This document shows positions 57,901 to 64,000 of a DNA stretch of 64,000 nt, in pieces. Positions within the stretch are counted from its first letter, which is position 1, and each line of letters opens with the position of its first letter. A program made the position numbers and the translations under genes. This DNA comes from Candidatus Tisiphia endosymbiont of Sialis lutaria (lineage in GTDB: Bacteria > Pseudomonadota > Alphaproteobacteria > Rickettsiales > Rickettsiaceae): contig NZ_OZ032153.1 of assembly GCF_964026535.1 (NCBI RefSeq), positions 620,001-684,000 of the forward strand. The letters run 5' to 3'. The notes under the pieces are model-generated. The model worked only from the letters and a program-made list of their open reading frames with translations, had not been told where the DNA came from and did not search any database.

Positions 57901-58287
57901 AAGTTTTTTTAGAGAATTTGACACATTAGTAAAATCAATCTCCTGTAATTTTTCATAAGGATATTTTTTTACCGCGATACACTGAACAAATTTTCTCTTA
58001 CATTCATAAATTAGATCAAACTCTTTATGACTAAATCTTATATTGGCTATTTCTTGCTCTATAGCAAATAATTCAGCTAAAAAATCATCTAAAATAGGTG
58101 AAATTTCTAATAAAAAATCTGAGTAATATTTCTGATTAACTTGCTCAGGATTGGCTCTTAATGATAAAATAATTTGATAGAGAGAATGATTATTACTACG
58201 CAGGAAATTTAAAAAAATGTTATCTAATTTTTTTAGACCTTGTAAATTGTTTAAATCAGCAAAATTTAATCCAAAAGCAAGTGTCAT
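54982..58287 (-). CDS. Giant FAD/NAD(P) oxidoreductase (GltD-like plus ferredoxin-reductase-like) with two repeat insertions
   Basis: An 1101-residue multi-domain protein. An N-terminal Fe-S part has CIYCHKQEKDSC (about 250) and CNDCSNACIYQKQ (about 320); next an NAD/FAD Rossmann domain (VVGQGPAGFSLSHYLLRDGHD, about 390) as in the glutamate synthase small subunit; a C-terminal part resembles the PyrK/ferredoxin-NADP reductase family (QPGQFFRLQNY, IVLIGGGVGNAVL) and ends in a Cys cluster (CMMKGICGQC). Two repeats are read through: a type D palindrome (57820..57870, about residues 140-156) and a type A element (56007..56113, about 725-760). Substrate unknown; partner pyrimidine or glutamate enzymes are not here. 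Confidence 0.82.
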   Translation of the reverse strand: MTLAFGLNFADLNNLQGLKKLDNIFLNFLRSNNHSLYQIILSLRANPEQVNQKYYSDFLLEISPILDDFLAELFAIEQEIANIRFSHKEFDLIYECKRKFVQCIAVKKYPYEKLQEIDFTNVSNSLKKLLGIECYPCSICHPCESRDIDSRLRGNDKGVYENDKSDFTNKFARQVMEWQLDAEKYAFELDIAAKYAAFMVYNNVESQLFSLPQKIDKDNLIDHEKVAKYRNNARIGFDYLDSTSNLDVVLNNTHYCIYCHKQEKDSCSKGLLSAIYSNQKSMLSKSGCPLKQKISEMNYVKSKGFNLAALAIIIIDNPMVAATGHRICNDCSNACIYQKQQAVDIPLVESNILGTTLLLPYGVEIYLLLTNWNPLNIFAPLPNLPTNYKVLVVGQGPAGFSLSHYLLRDGHDVVAIDGLKITPLPFDVNQPIKYWSDYKKNLSERIPGGFGGVAEYGITPRWDKNNLTILRLMLQRNSRFKIFGSVSLDSNITMEQVYHLGFDHVALCTGAAKPKIVEMRNFLAKGVRTASDFLMTLQSGGAFLEQSITNLLIRMPIIIIGGGLTAIDAATESLNYYKLQVEKFLKNYQLSVVKNGKKHTEQHWTNEDRLIAEEFILHAKLFKKAQTRQSIKQILDELGGVTICYRGKLKDSPAYKLNPEEVMYAIGDGVKFVEDMIPLGIDVDQYNYTQSIEFDNLGVRKKFKARTVLMAIGIDKEVVNNHLEDIVNSGEFGARSDGATPITNRRATSNNVPNFSSIDYNVTYFGDCNPLYSGSVVKAIASSKEGYKNIGEKLTKNSPIFPGSYIDFFAKLDYLLTSRIEEVNILSDKIVELVIHSPLAAKNFQPGQFFRLQNYSSDIAKIIEPLAIAGAYVDSKNGLIHLIVWQSGKSSNLCRYLSKNEQVVLMGPNGKPTEILKDSNIVLIGGGVGNAVLCSIAKALKNNNCKIIYFAGYKNLQDRFYQEKIEESADIVVWCCEEGILSKNRSKDISVKGNLLYAIMGYCSLWENLAIDRIIAAGVSEMMQAIRDKKDDFFGKKPQLIVSINSPMQCMMKGICGQCIQKITDKNRYIFTCACQEQDAKIVDFIGLKSRLEQNSLQEKL
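56007..56113 (-). repeat. Palindromic element type A inside the 54982..58287 gene
   Basis: About 107 bp, in frame, same peptide family (EFGARSDGATPITNRRATS). It separates the GltD-like part from the ferredoxin-reductase-like part. Confidence 0.92.
57820..57870 (-). repeat. Palindrome type D inside the 54982..58287 gene
   Basis: GTCATTCCCGCGTAGGCGGG ... CTTTCGCAGGGATGACA, about 51 bp, translated on the minus strand as CHPCESRDIDSRLRGND. Similar sequence occurs near 50370..50410 and, decayed, near 14800..14860 and 26722. Confidence 0.85.
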
Positions 58288-58361
58288 ATAGCTGATCCTT
58301 TAATGTACTATGAGACTTTAGTTGTAAAATTTGCACTATCTTGCAATTATTGATTAAAACA

Positions 58362-59138
58362 TCATACATAATATATGACATTTTTAGCAAAAAACCTATA
58401 ACTAATATAACTAAAGAAGGTAACAATAACAGCTACAATAATAGACTTGATAATCATGAATGCATCTGGCAGTATTCCTTCTGTTACTAGGAATTGAACT
58501 GGTCTTATAACAAGAAAAATAGGATTAATTTCAAAGAGTATCCTTTTTGATTCTGGTACCATAGAATATGGATACACTATTGGTATACTCCAATATACAA
58601 CACTAAAAATTAGATTTAAAATTTGAGGAACATCTCGTATATATGGGGTTAAAAATGCAAAGGCAATAGAGCTACTACATACAGAAATAATTAACGGTAA
58701 GACAAGAATTGGCACAAAAAATATATTTACACTAAGTCTTTCAGGATATAAGATGATAAAAGCTATATACATAGCTGCAAATGAATAAACTAGAGTATAA
58801 ACTTGTGCCAAACTATCCGATATAGGAAAGATAGTTCTAGAAATTATGATCTTTTTTATAATTCCACTACGACTAATTAATGAATTTGATGATATATTTA
58901 AGCTAGTAGTAATAAAAGTCCATAATGGTATAGCTCCAACTAAATTCATAATCATTGTTTCTCTTGGTTGTTTAAGTAAAAATCCAACAAAATATGAAAT
59001 AGTTATTATATAGACAAAAGGCTGAACTAACCCCCATAATGAACCCAAGAAAGAATCTTTATTTTGACGAGATATAGAAGCTTGGGTTAATAATATTACT
59101 GCCAACCAGTATTTTTTGGAAAAAAAATACTTTAACAT
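58362..59138 (-). CDS. wzm: ABC-2 type permease, LPS/O-antigen-type exporter
   Basis: A 258-residue membrane protein with six helices of the Wzm/RfbA permease family: FLGSLWGLVQPFVYIITISYFVGFLLK, ISSNSLISRSGIIKKIIISRTIFPISD, the late YWSIPIVYPYSMVPESKRILFEINPIFLVI. It exports polyprenyl-linked polysaccharide with the ATPase encoded just upstream (the ATPase stop and this start share base 59138). Confidence 0.88.
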   Translation of the reverse strand: MLKYFFSKKYWLAVILLTQASISRQNKDSFLGSLWGLVQPFVYIITISYFVGFLLKQPRETMIMNLVGAIPLWTFITTSLNISSNSLISRSGIIKKIIISRTIFPISDSLAQVYTLVYSFAAMYIAFIILYPERLSVNIFFVPILVLPLIISVCSSSIAFAFLTPYIRDVPQILNLIFSVVYWSIPIVYPYSMVPESKRILFEINPIFLVIRPVQFLVTEGILPDAFMIIKSIIVAVIVTFFSYISYRFFAKNVIYYV

Positions 59139-59875
59139 TAGTAATTCCCACTATTATAAATTTCTAATATTTCACTTGGATTGCCATCCGCGATAATACT
59201 ACCTTCCTTTAATAATATACATCTATTACAATTATCCCTAATAATATTTTCCTGATGACTTACTAATATTAGAATTGGTATATTTTGTAACTTATTCTTC
59301 ATAAAATTAGTAGATTTTTCAACAAAATAACTATCACCAGTAGCAAAAATTTCATCTAGCAAAAGAATATCTGCATCTTGAAAAACCGATACAGAGAAAG
59401 CTAATCTTGATAACATACCAGAACTATAATTTTTTACTGGTAAATCTATCTTACTACCTAGTTCAGAAAAAATTATAATCTCTTGTTCTAATTCTTTACT
59501 GTATCTACTTAACATATTATTATAAAGCATAAGCATTTTAATGTTTTCTCTGCCAGTTTGTTCTAACTCAAATCCTATGCCAGTCTCAATGATAGCGGCA
59601 AAATCACCATGAACTTTAACTGTTCCAAATTTTAATGGATAAATTCCAGCAATTACCTTAAGCAAAGAACTTTTTCCAGAACCATTACTACCAATAAAGG
59701 CAATTCTTTCACCTGTTTTACAGGAAAAATTTATATTATTTAAGATAGGAATTGACGAAGGAAAAATACTACCACCTTTAATAAGAAAACGCCTTAAGCT
59801 TTCTACTCTTTGTTGATTGTTGATTCCTTCAACAAAACCATCAACTATTTCTATAGATACTAGTTTAGACGTCAT
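59138..59875 (-). CDS. wzt: ABC transporter ATPase, LPS/O-antigen-type exporter
   Basis: A 245-residue ABC ATPase of the Wzt/TagH type: Walker A IGSNGSGKSSLL, the typical HGDFAAIIETGIGFELEQTGRENI stretch, signature YSSGMLSRL and Walker B DILLLDEIFATGD. It lacks the C-terminal carbohydrate-binding domain of E. coli O9a Wzt. Pairs with the permease at 58362. Confidence 0.9.
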   Translation of the reverse strand: MTSKLVSIEIVDGFVEGINNQQRVESLRRFLIKGGSIFPSSIPILNNINFSCKTGERIAFIGSNGSGKSSLLKVIAGIYPLKFGTVKVHGDFAAIIETGIGFELEQTGRENIKMLMLYNNMLSRYSKELEQEIIIFSELGSKIDLPVKNYSSGMLSRLAFSVSVFQDADILLLDEIFATGDSYFVEKSTNFMKNKLQNIPILILVSHQENIIRDNCNRCILLKEGSIIADGNPSEILEIYNSGNY

Positions 59876-59891
59876 ATACTAAAAACATGAT

Positions 59892-60215
59892 TTACATTTT
59901 TATTGAAGAATCAATCCATTCTTCAATAGCATTTTTAGGAAATAACCCAGTCTTAGTAGCTAATTGTTTGCCATCTTTGAATAGAATCATCGTAGGTATA
60001 GCACGGATACCTAAACTTGAAGGTATATTAGGATTTTGCTCTATATCCATTTTAACAATTTTTACCTTTCCTACCAATTCCTTACTCAATTCTTCAAGAA
60101 TAGGAGTCAACATTTTGCATGGTCCACACCATTCAGCCCAAAAATCAACTAATACAGGATCAGTAGATTGTAAAACTTCTTTATCAAAAGAATCATCTGT
60201 TATATTACTTGTCAT
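59892..60215 (-). CDS. trxA: Thioredoxin
   Basis: A 107-residue thioredoxin with the active site WCGPCK (FWAEWCGPCKML) near residue 33 and the cis-Pro region RAIPTMILFK. General protein disulfide reductant. Seventeen bases before the ABC ATPase gene on the same strand; no other partner is clear. Confidence 0.95.
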   Translation of the reverse strand: MTSNITDDSFDKEVLQSTDPVLVDFWAEWCGPCKMLTPILEELSKELVGKVKIVKMDIEQNPNIPSSLGIRAIPTMILFKDGKQLATKTGLFPKNAIEEWIDSSIKM

Positions 60216-60549
60216 AGTCCCTTAATTATTTAGTTATTAAACACACTAATATATCATAAATTTTAAGATACAATAGTTCCTACATATTAGCAATAACTTG
60301 TTGCACAAGCCAAGATTATAGTTATACTTTTTTAAGTATAGCTATCCGATTAGCATTACTCTATCTATTATCAGGGGGCATAATTTTATGAAGCAAACCA
60401 TTTCTGATTATTTTCCTGGGTTACTTCATCGTTATTAATTACTAGCTTCTGACTAATAGACATCTAAATTTGGTGTAATGTTATTTGGTTAGCCATATGT
60501 ACATATTTAATACTTTCAAGAAAATTAAAATTATCATGAGGAGGATCAA
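60216..60549. other. 334-bp gene-free gap between trxA and the amidase-like gene
   Basis: No gene seen. It holds a badly decayed type B-like stretch (GAAGCAAACCATTTCTGATT ... GGGTTACTTCATCG, about 60391..60432). A strong Shine-Dalgarno (GAGGAGG, about 60538..60544) precedes the ATG at 60550, so the amidase-like gene is likely well translated. Confidence 0.7.
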
Positions 60550-61317
60550 ATGAGTAAGCAAAATAATGGTATTAGTCGTACTAATCATTGTAAATTTTCT
60601 GCACCTAGAGAAGGAATAGAACCAAGTTGTGTTGTGCTAACCTATTCAGTTAGCCCAACATTAGACCAAGCATCAATTGCTTTGCAAGGAAGAGGAGCAA
60701 GTGTACATTACATAATAGATAAAGATGGTAAACAATATCAATATCATAATGACTTAGAGTCAAAAACATTTTTTGCCGGCAATAGTAGTTGGAAAGGACA
60801 AGAAAAAGTTAATGATTTTGGCATATCTATCATGCTTGTTAATGATTCAGAAAGTAATTTTACATCTTCTCAAATAGACAGATTAAAAGCATGTCTTACA
60901 GATATTAAAGAAAGATATCCTGATTTAAATATTAAGGATGATCTTGTTGGTCTTGGTGAAGTAGCTGAAAAACATGTGGCACCTGGAAAACTCTTTCCTT
61001 GGAAAACTCTTGCAGAAGATGTTTTTGGTAAATTTATAGACACTACAAAAGAACAACAAGAAAAAATACTAATACGCAAGGATGCTCAAGGAGAAACAGT
61101 TTCTAATGTTCAATCTCAGTTAAAAAATCATGGTTATAATATTTCAGTTGATGGAATATGTGGTAACAAAACTGTACAATGGTTTGAGAAATTTAATGCA
61201 CGATATGTCCCAAAACAAGAATTATCAAACAGTTGGTCTGAAGCAGATCAATATGTTTTAGATAATCTTCATCCTAATCCTGTCGTTGATTTAGTAGGTG
61301 ATTCTTTAATCATATAA
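60550..61317 (+). CDS. AmpD/Amidase_2-like protein with peptidoglycan-binding domain, catalytic residues lost
   Basis: A 255-residue protein with the fold pattern of N-acetylmuramoyl-L-alanine amidases: RGASVHYIIDKDGKQYQY and FAGNSSWKGQEKVNDFGISIMLVN, ending VAPGKLFPWKTL, then a PG_binding_1-type domain (about residues 170-225: VSNVQSQLKNHGYNISVDGICGNKTVQWFEKF). The residues needed for zinc and catalysis are replaced: the first His (VVLHH) is T31 in VVLTY, the Glu of GIEL is M95 in SIML, the second His (GH) is L135 in VGLGE, and the DPG Asp is A144 in VAPG. No signal peptide is evident. Probably a wall-fragment-binding pseudoenzyme; not an active amidase as read. Confidence 0.8.
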   Translation: MSKQNNGISRTNHCKFSAPREGIEPSCVVLTYSVSPTLDQASIALQGRGASVHYIIDKDGKQYQYHNDLESKTFFAGNSSWKGQEKVNDFGISIMLVNDSESNFTSSQIDRLKACLTDIKERYPDLNIKDDLVGLGEVAEKHVAPGKLFPWKTLAEDVFGKFIDTTKEQQEKILIRKDAQGETVSNVQSQLKNHGYNISVDGICGNKTVQWFEKFNARYVPKQELSNSWSEADQYVLDNLHPNPVVDLVGDSLII

Positions 61318-61333
61318 CAATATGTAATTCGAG

Positions 61334-61386
61334 CGTCATTGCGAGGAGAATGGATTGCCACGACCACTATGTGGTCTCGCAATGAC
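61334..61386. repeat. Short type B hairpin
   Basis: CGTCATTGCGAGGAGAATGG ... GGTCTCGCAATGAC, about 53 bp, in the gap between two convergent genes; it could serve as a terminator-like hairpin, but no T-run follows. Confidence 0.75.
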
Positions 61387-61408
61387 CTCTTGTACTTTTA
61401 AACATTCG

Positions 61409-62242
61409 CTATTTAGCATAATTTGTTAAAACAGACTTATTACGATCATAATAAAGTTTCATAATCACAGAAGCAGTTTCTTCTACAGATCTTCTTGAAA
61501 CATCAATTACCGACCATCCTTGTTGTTCGCAAATTTGTTTTACTTGCATACATTCTTCCTGGACTACTTTAAAATTAGTATAGCTAGTATTATCACTTAT
61601 CTGTAAAGAATGCATTCTAGTTTCTCTTATTTCAATCAATCTAGCTGGATCAATAACTAAACCAATTATAAGTTGTTTTGTTACATTTCCTAAAATATCT
61701 AAAAATGGATAACCATGTATATAAGGTATATTTGCCGTTTTAAATCCATTATATGCTAAATATACAGAAGTAGGTGTTTTTGACGTTCTAGAAGGACCAA
61801 CCAGAATAATATCAGCTTCGTCTAATTCACTAGTCATCTGACCATCATCATGTCTAAATGTATAATCAATAGCATGAATTTTATCAAAATAACTTTCATC
61901 AAATTCATAATCATAAACTAAACTTCCTTCTGTTTCTACACCTAAAAAAGCTGAAATTTCTTTTACGATTCTACCTACGACAGAAATACAAGGAATTTTC
62001 AAATCATAACAAAATTTAGTTAAATTTCTTCTTAGTTCATAATCTAAAATAGTGTATAATACCAAGCCTGGCTTCATTTTAATTTTTCTCAAAACCTCAT
62101 TCAACAATTCTACATTTCTTAACATTGGCCAATGATATAATTTTGACTCAATTTTACTAAATTGTGACAAAGCAGTATGAGCTGCATGCTTAACTGCTTG
62201 TACTGAAGAGTCTGAAACCAAGTGAATAACTAGCTTGTTCAT
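61409..62242 (-). CDS. PEP synthase / PPDK regulatory kinase-phosphorylase (DUF299)
   Basis: A 277-residue DUF299 protein: [21 protein letters not shown] at the N-terminus and the P-loop-like [18 protein letters not shown], then GYPFLDI. Such proteins switch pyruvate phosphate dikinase or PEP synthase on and off by threonine phosphorylation and phosphate-dependent dephosphorylation. In Rickettsia the same gene flanks the replication origin opposite hemE, which is the arrangement here. It points away from the origin. Confidence 0.9.
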   Translation of the reverse strand: MNKLVIHLVSDSSVQAVKHAAHTALSQFSKIESKLYHWPMLRNVELLNEVLRKIKMKPGLVLYTILDYELRRNLTKFCYDLKIPCISVVGRIVKEISAFLGVETEGSLVYDYEFDESYFDKIHAIDYTFRHDDGQMTSELDEADIILVGPSRTSKTPTSVYLAYNGFKTANIPYIHGYPFLDILGNVTKQLIIGLVIDPARLIEIRETRMHSLQISDNTSYTNFKVVQEECMQVKQICEQQGWSVIDVSRRSVEETASVIMKLYYDRNKSVLTNYAK

Positions 62243-62256
62243 AACTTATTAGTATT

Positions 62257-62265
62257 TGTGGATAA
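62257..62265 (-). promoter_or_regulatory. DnaA box (exact)
   Basis: TGTGGATAA, the reverse complement of the consensus TTATCCACA, next to the DUF299 start codon. Confidence 0.8.
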
Positions 62266-62368
62266 TTTTTTATTCATACTTTAATATCTATATTAAAATT
62301 AACCAGTAATTAGGTATATATATCATGTATCAAGAGGTTAATAACCTATAAAATACAAAGAATAACTT

Positions 62369-62377
62369 TGTGGATAA
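62369..62377 (-). promoter_or_regulatory. DnaA box (exact)
   Basis: TGTGGATAA, second exact copy, same orientation, followed by AT-rich sequence. Confidence 0.8.
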
Positions 62378-62448
62378 TTTTGTGTGTAAAATGCTAGATA
62401 TCCAATATCCATCACGTTTCCTAACTTTAAACACATAAATTACTATAA

Positions 62449-62457
62449 TTATCCACT
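62449..62457 (+). promoter_or_regulatory. DnaA box (one mismatch)
   Basis: TTATCCACT, opposite orientation, one base from consensus; next to the AT-rich stretch. Confidence 0.6.
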
Positions 62458-62635
62458 TAAAAAATAATTATATAAATAATGTGAGTAATAATTACAATCA
62501 ATATATTATACTAAGTAATTTAACAATAAAAAATGTGTATAACTACGTGTATATATAATATATCTACATATAAACAATCTCTACAACAACTAAAAAAATA
62601 CTATATAACTATATAGATTAATATGGACTATATTT

Positions 62636-63655
62636 ATGAACCAGATATTACAAACTTTTAAGAAAAATAATAATTATACTCCAATTTGGCTAATGCGTCA
62701 GGCTGGTAGATATTTACCTGAATACCAAAAAATAAGAAAAACTGTTAGTGGTTTCCTAAATTTATGTTATGATGTTAATAAGGCTGTAGAAGTTACCTTA
62801 CAACCCATAAGAAGATATAATTTTGATGCAGCTATAGTTTTTTCTGATATTCTTGTTTTACCTGATGCACTAGGCTGGGATGTTAAATTTGAAGAAAATA
62901 TAGGACCAATATTACGTAAATTTCAATCAAAAGAAGATTTTAAATATCTTAAAGAAAATTCTAGTGAAAAATTAAATGTAGTTTATGAGATAATAAATAA
63001 AATTAAAGCAAATTTGCCAACTGATACTGTACTAATAGGCTTTGCCGGTAGTCCATGGACGGTAATGACTTATATGCTTGAAGGAAGAGGTAAACAAAAT
63101 TTTGAGACAAGTAAAAGATTTATTTATGAAAATAATAATTTAGCACAAGAACTTCTAGACTTTATCACTGAGAAGACTATTATCCACTTAATAGGACAAG
63201 TAAGAGCTGGAGCGGACTTAGTACAATTATTCGATTCATGGGCAGGGATATTAGAAGAGACAGAATATGACCAGTTTGTTATACAACCAACAAAAAAAAT
63301 AGTAATAGCTTTAAAAGAACAATTTCCTTACTTACCTATTATAGGTTTTCCAAGAGGTTCTGGGCTTTTATATGAAAAATATATTAATAATACTGGTGTA
63401 GATGTTATTGGGGTGGATCAATTTGTACCGGTTAGTTCTATGAAATTATGGAGCGAAAAAATTATTGTACAAGGTAATCTAGATCCTTTTATATTACTTA
63501 CTAATCAAGAGATTATTGAGGAAAAAGTTAGTAAAATAATTTTAAATTTTAAAAAAAAGAACTTTATATTTAATCTTGGACATGGTATATTACCAAATAC
63601 ACCAGTTGAAAATGTTGAGTTTTTAGTTAATTATGTCAGAAAATTTAGATATTAA
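62636..63655 (+). CDS. hemE: Uroporphyrinogen decarboxylase
   Basis: A 339-residue enzyme converting uroporphyrinogen III to coproporphyrinogen III. Signature [17 protein letters not shown] at the N-terminus, [33 protein letters not shown], and late [16 protein letters not shown]. First gene to the right of the probable origin; overlaps hemH by 23 bases. Confidence 0.96.
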   Translation: MNQILQTFKKNNNYTPIWLMRQAGRYLPEYQKIRKTVSGFLNLCYDVNKAVEVTLQPIRRYNFDAAIVFSDILVLPDALGWDVKFEENIGPILRKFQSKEDFKYLKENSSEKLNVVYEIINKIKANLPTDTVLIGFAGSPWTVMTYMLEGRGKQNFETSKRFIYENNNLAQELLDFITEKTIIHLIGQVRAGADLVQLFDSWAGILEETEYDQFVIQPTKKIVIALKEQFPYLPIIGFPRGSGLLYEKYINNTGVDVIGVDQFVPVSSMKLWSEKIIVQGNLDPFILLTNQEIIEEKVSKIILNFKKKNFIFNLGHGILPNTPVENVEFLVNYVRKFRY

Positions 63656-64000
63656 AATCTCTCAAAAAAAAGTAGCTATTGTACTTTTTAATCTTGGTGG
63701 ACCAGAGAGTTTAAGCTCAGTTAAGCAGTTCTTATTTAATTTATTTTATGACAGAGCGATTATTAATCTACCAAATCCTCTAAGATTTATTATTGCTAAA
63801 ATAATATCAATTACCAGAAATAAAAAATCTCAAAAAATATACTCTCTAATAGGTAATAAGTCACCTATTTTACAGGAAACAGAATCTCAGAAAGATGCCA
63901 TTATAGAAAAGTTAAAAAATACTATAAATGATGATTTTAGAGTTTTTATAGCAATGCGTCATTTTTTCCCTAATTCTGAAGAAGCTGTAAGAAGAATAAA
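63633..64000 (+). CDS. hemH: Ferrochelatase, 5' part (cut by window edge)
   Basis: ATG 63633 inside the hemE end gives [40 protein letters not shown]..., with the NLGGP motif of ferrochelatase and the [14 protein letters not shown] stretch (usually GGxSPL). It inserts iron into protoporphyrin IX. The frame stays open to position 64000. Confidence 0.93.
   Translation, partial: MSENLDIKISQKKVAIVLFNLGGPESLSSVKQFLFNLFYDRAIINLPNPLRFIIAKIISITRNKKSQKIYSLIGNKSPILQETESQKDAIIEKLKNTINDDFRVFIAMRHFFPNSEEAVRRI

Larger units (their letters stand above)
62243..62635. other. Probable chromosomal replication origin (oriC)
   Basis: A 393-bp, very AT-rich, gene-free region between the divergent DUF299 gene and hemE, the site of the origin in Rickettsia and near hemE in Caulobacter. 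Two exact DnaA boxes TGTGGATAA lie at 62257..62265 and 62369..62377; near-matches are TTATCCACT at 62449..62457 and TGTGTATAA at 62534..62542. The stretch about 62456..62635 is almost pure A/T and could be the unwinding region. Gene strand bias changes across it. CtrA-type sites are not convincing by eye. Confidence 0.8.

Noticed and set aside
61334-61386. Rho-independent terminator between the amidase-like and DUF299 genes
   Set aside because: The stem is a type B repeat hairpin and no T-run follows on either strand.
62270-62330. CtrA binding sites in the origin region
   Set aside because: TTAA pairs occur (for example TTAA-N7-TTAG around 62301), but in such AT-rich DNA they are expected by chance and none matches the full consensus.
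1-64000. tRNA or rRNA genes
   Set aside because: I looked in the gaps for cloverleaf-like sequence and T-loop motifs and found none; a tRNAscan run would settle this.

Overview
The window looks like part of a Rickettsiaceae chromosome (Rickettsia or a close relative such as Candidatus Megaira). This rests on low G+C, a Tlc-type nucleotide translocase, two Rpn-family nuclease genes, a hemE / DUF299-kinase intergenic region of the kind that holds the Rickettsia replication origin, and many palindromic repeats placed both between and inside genes. Species cannot be decided from sequence reading alone.

Layout. 0-14 kb: end of nuoN, cell-wall genes (mrdA, mreD), a broken gpsA, an Rpn nuclease, mtaB, dapF, an M16 protease, the hemD-hemY cluster, a broken tfoX-like gene, dut and a lipoprotein. 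14-39 kb: ispB, a large membrane-anchored protein, tlc, tmk, zapE, a second Rpn gene, fdxA, ccmC, the envelope block rsmA-surA-lptD, lgt, a MidA-type methyltransferase, mlaEF, alr, prs, a thiamine locus, ubiD, an LptF/G permease and tgt. 39-49 kb is the accessory part: a leucine-rich-repeat/ankyrin protein, an IS256-family element between two broken or short genes, a RelA/SpoT synthetase-domain protein, and a compact folate operon (folB-folKP-folA-CADD-CofE-like) of chlamydial type. 49-64 kb: hemW, a secreted Cys-rich protein, rpoH, ctaG, map, a broken radC, wecA, a DciA-like gene, a giant FAD oxidoreductase, an O-antigen-type ABC exporter, trxA, a catalytically dead amidase-like protein, the DUF299 regulatory kinase, the probable oriC with DnaA boxes, then hemE and hemH. 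Most genes left of the probable origin are on the minus strand and hemE/hemH are on the plus strand, as expected for two forks leaving that site.

Highlights. (1) A TPP riboswitch whose closing helix covers the start codon of a SemiSWEET-like (PQ-loop) membrane protein, which overlaps thiamine pyrophosphokinase: a probable thiamine uptake-and-activation operon, with the transporter frame now broken. (2) A folate operon whose first gene, folB, is easily missed because it has no ATG/GTG/TTG start in its frame. (3) A roughly 107-bp palindromic element inserted in the same orientation and frame in six different proteins, adding about 36 residues to each. (4) Nested mobile palindromes, including a 211-bp MITE-like element with an 8-bp target duplication. 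(5) An AmpD-like protein with all zinc ligands replaced. Several genes (gpsA, tfoX-like, radC, SemiSWEET, hemY tail) carry single frameshifts. These fit ongoing genome reduction, but read errors cannot be excluded from this window alone.
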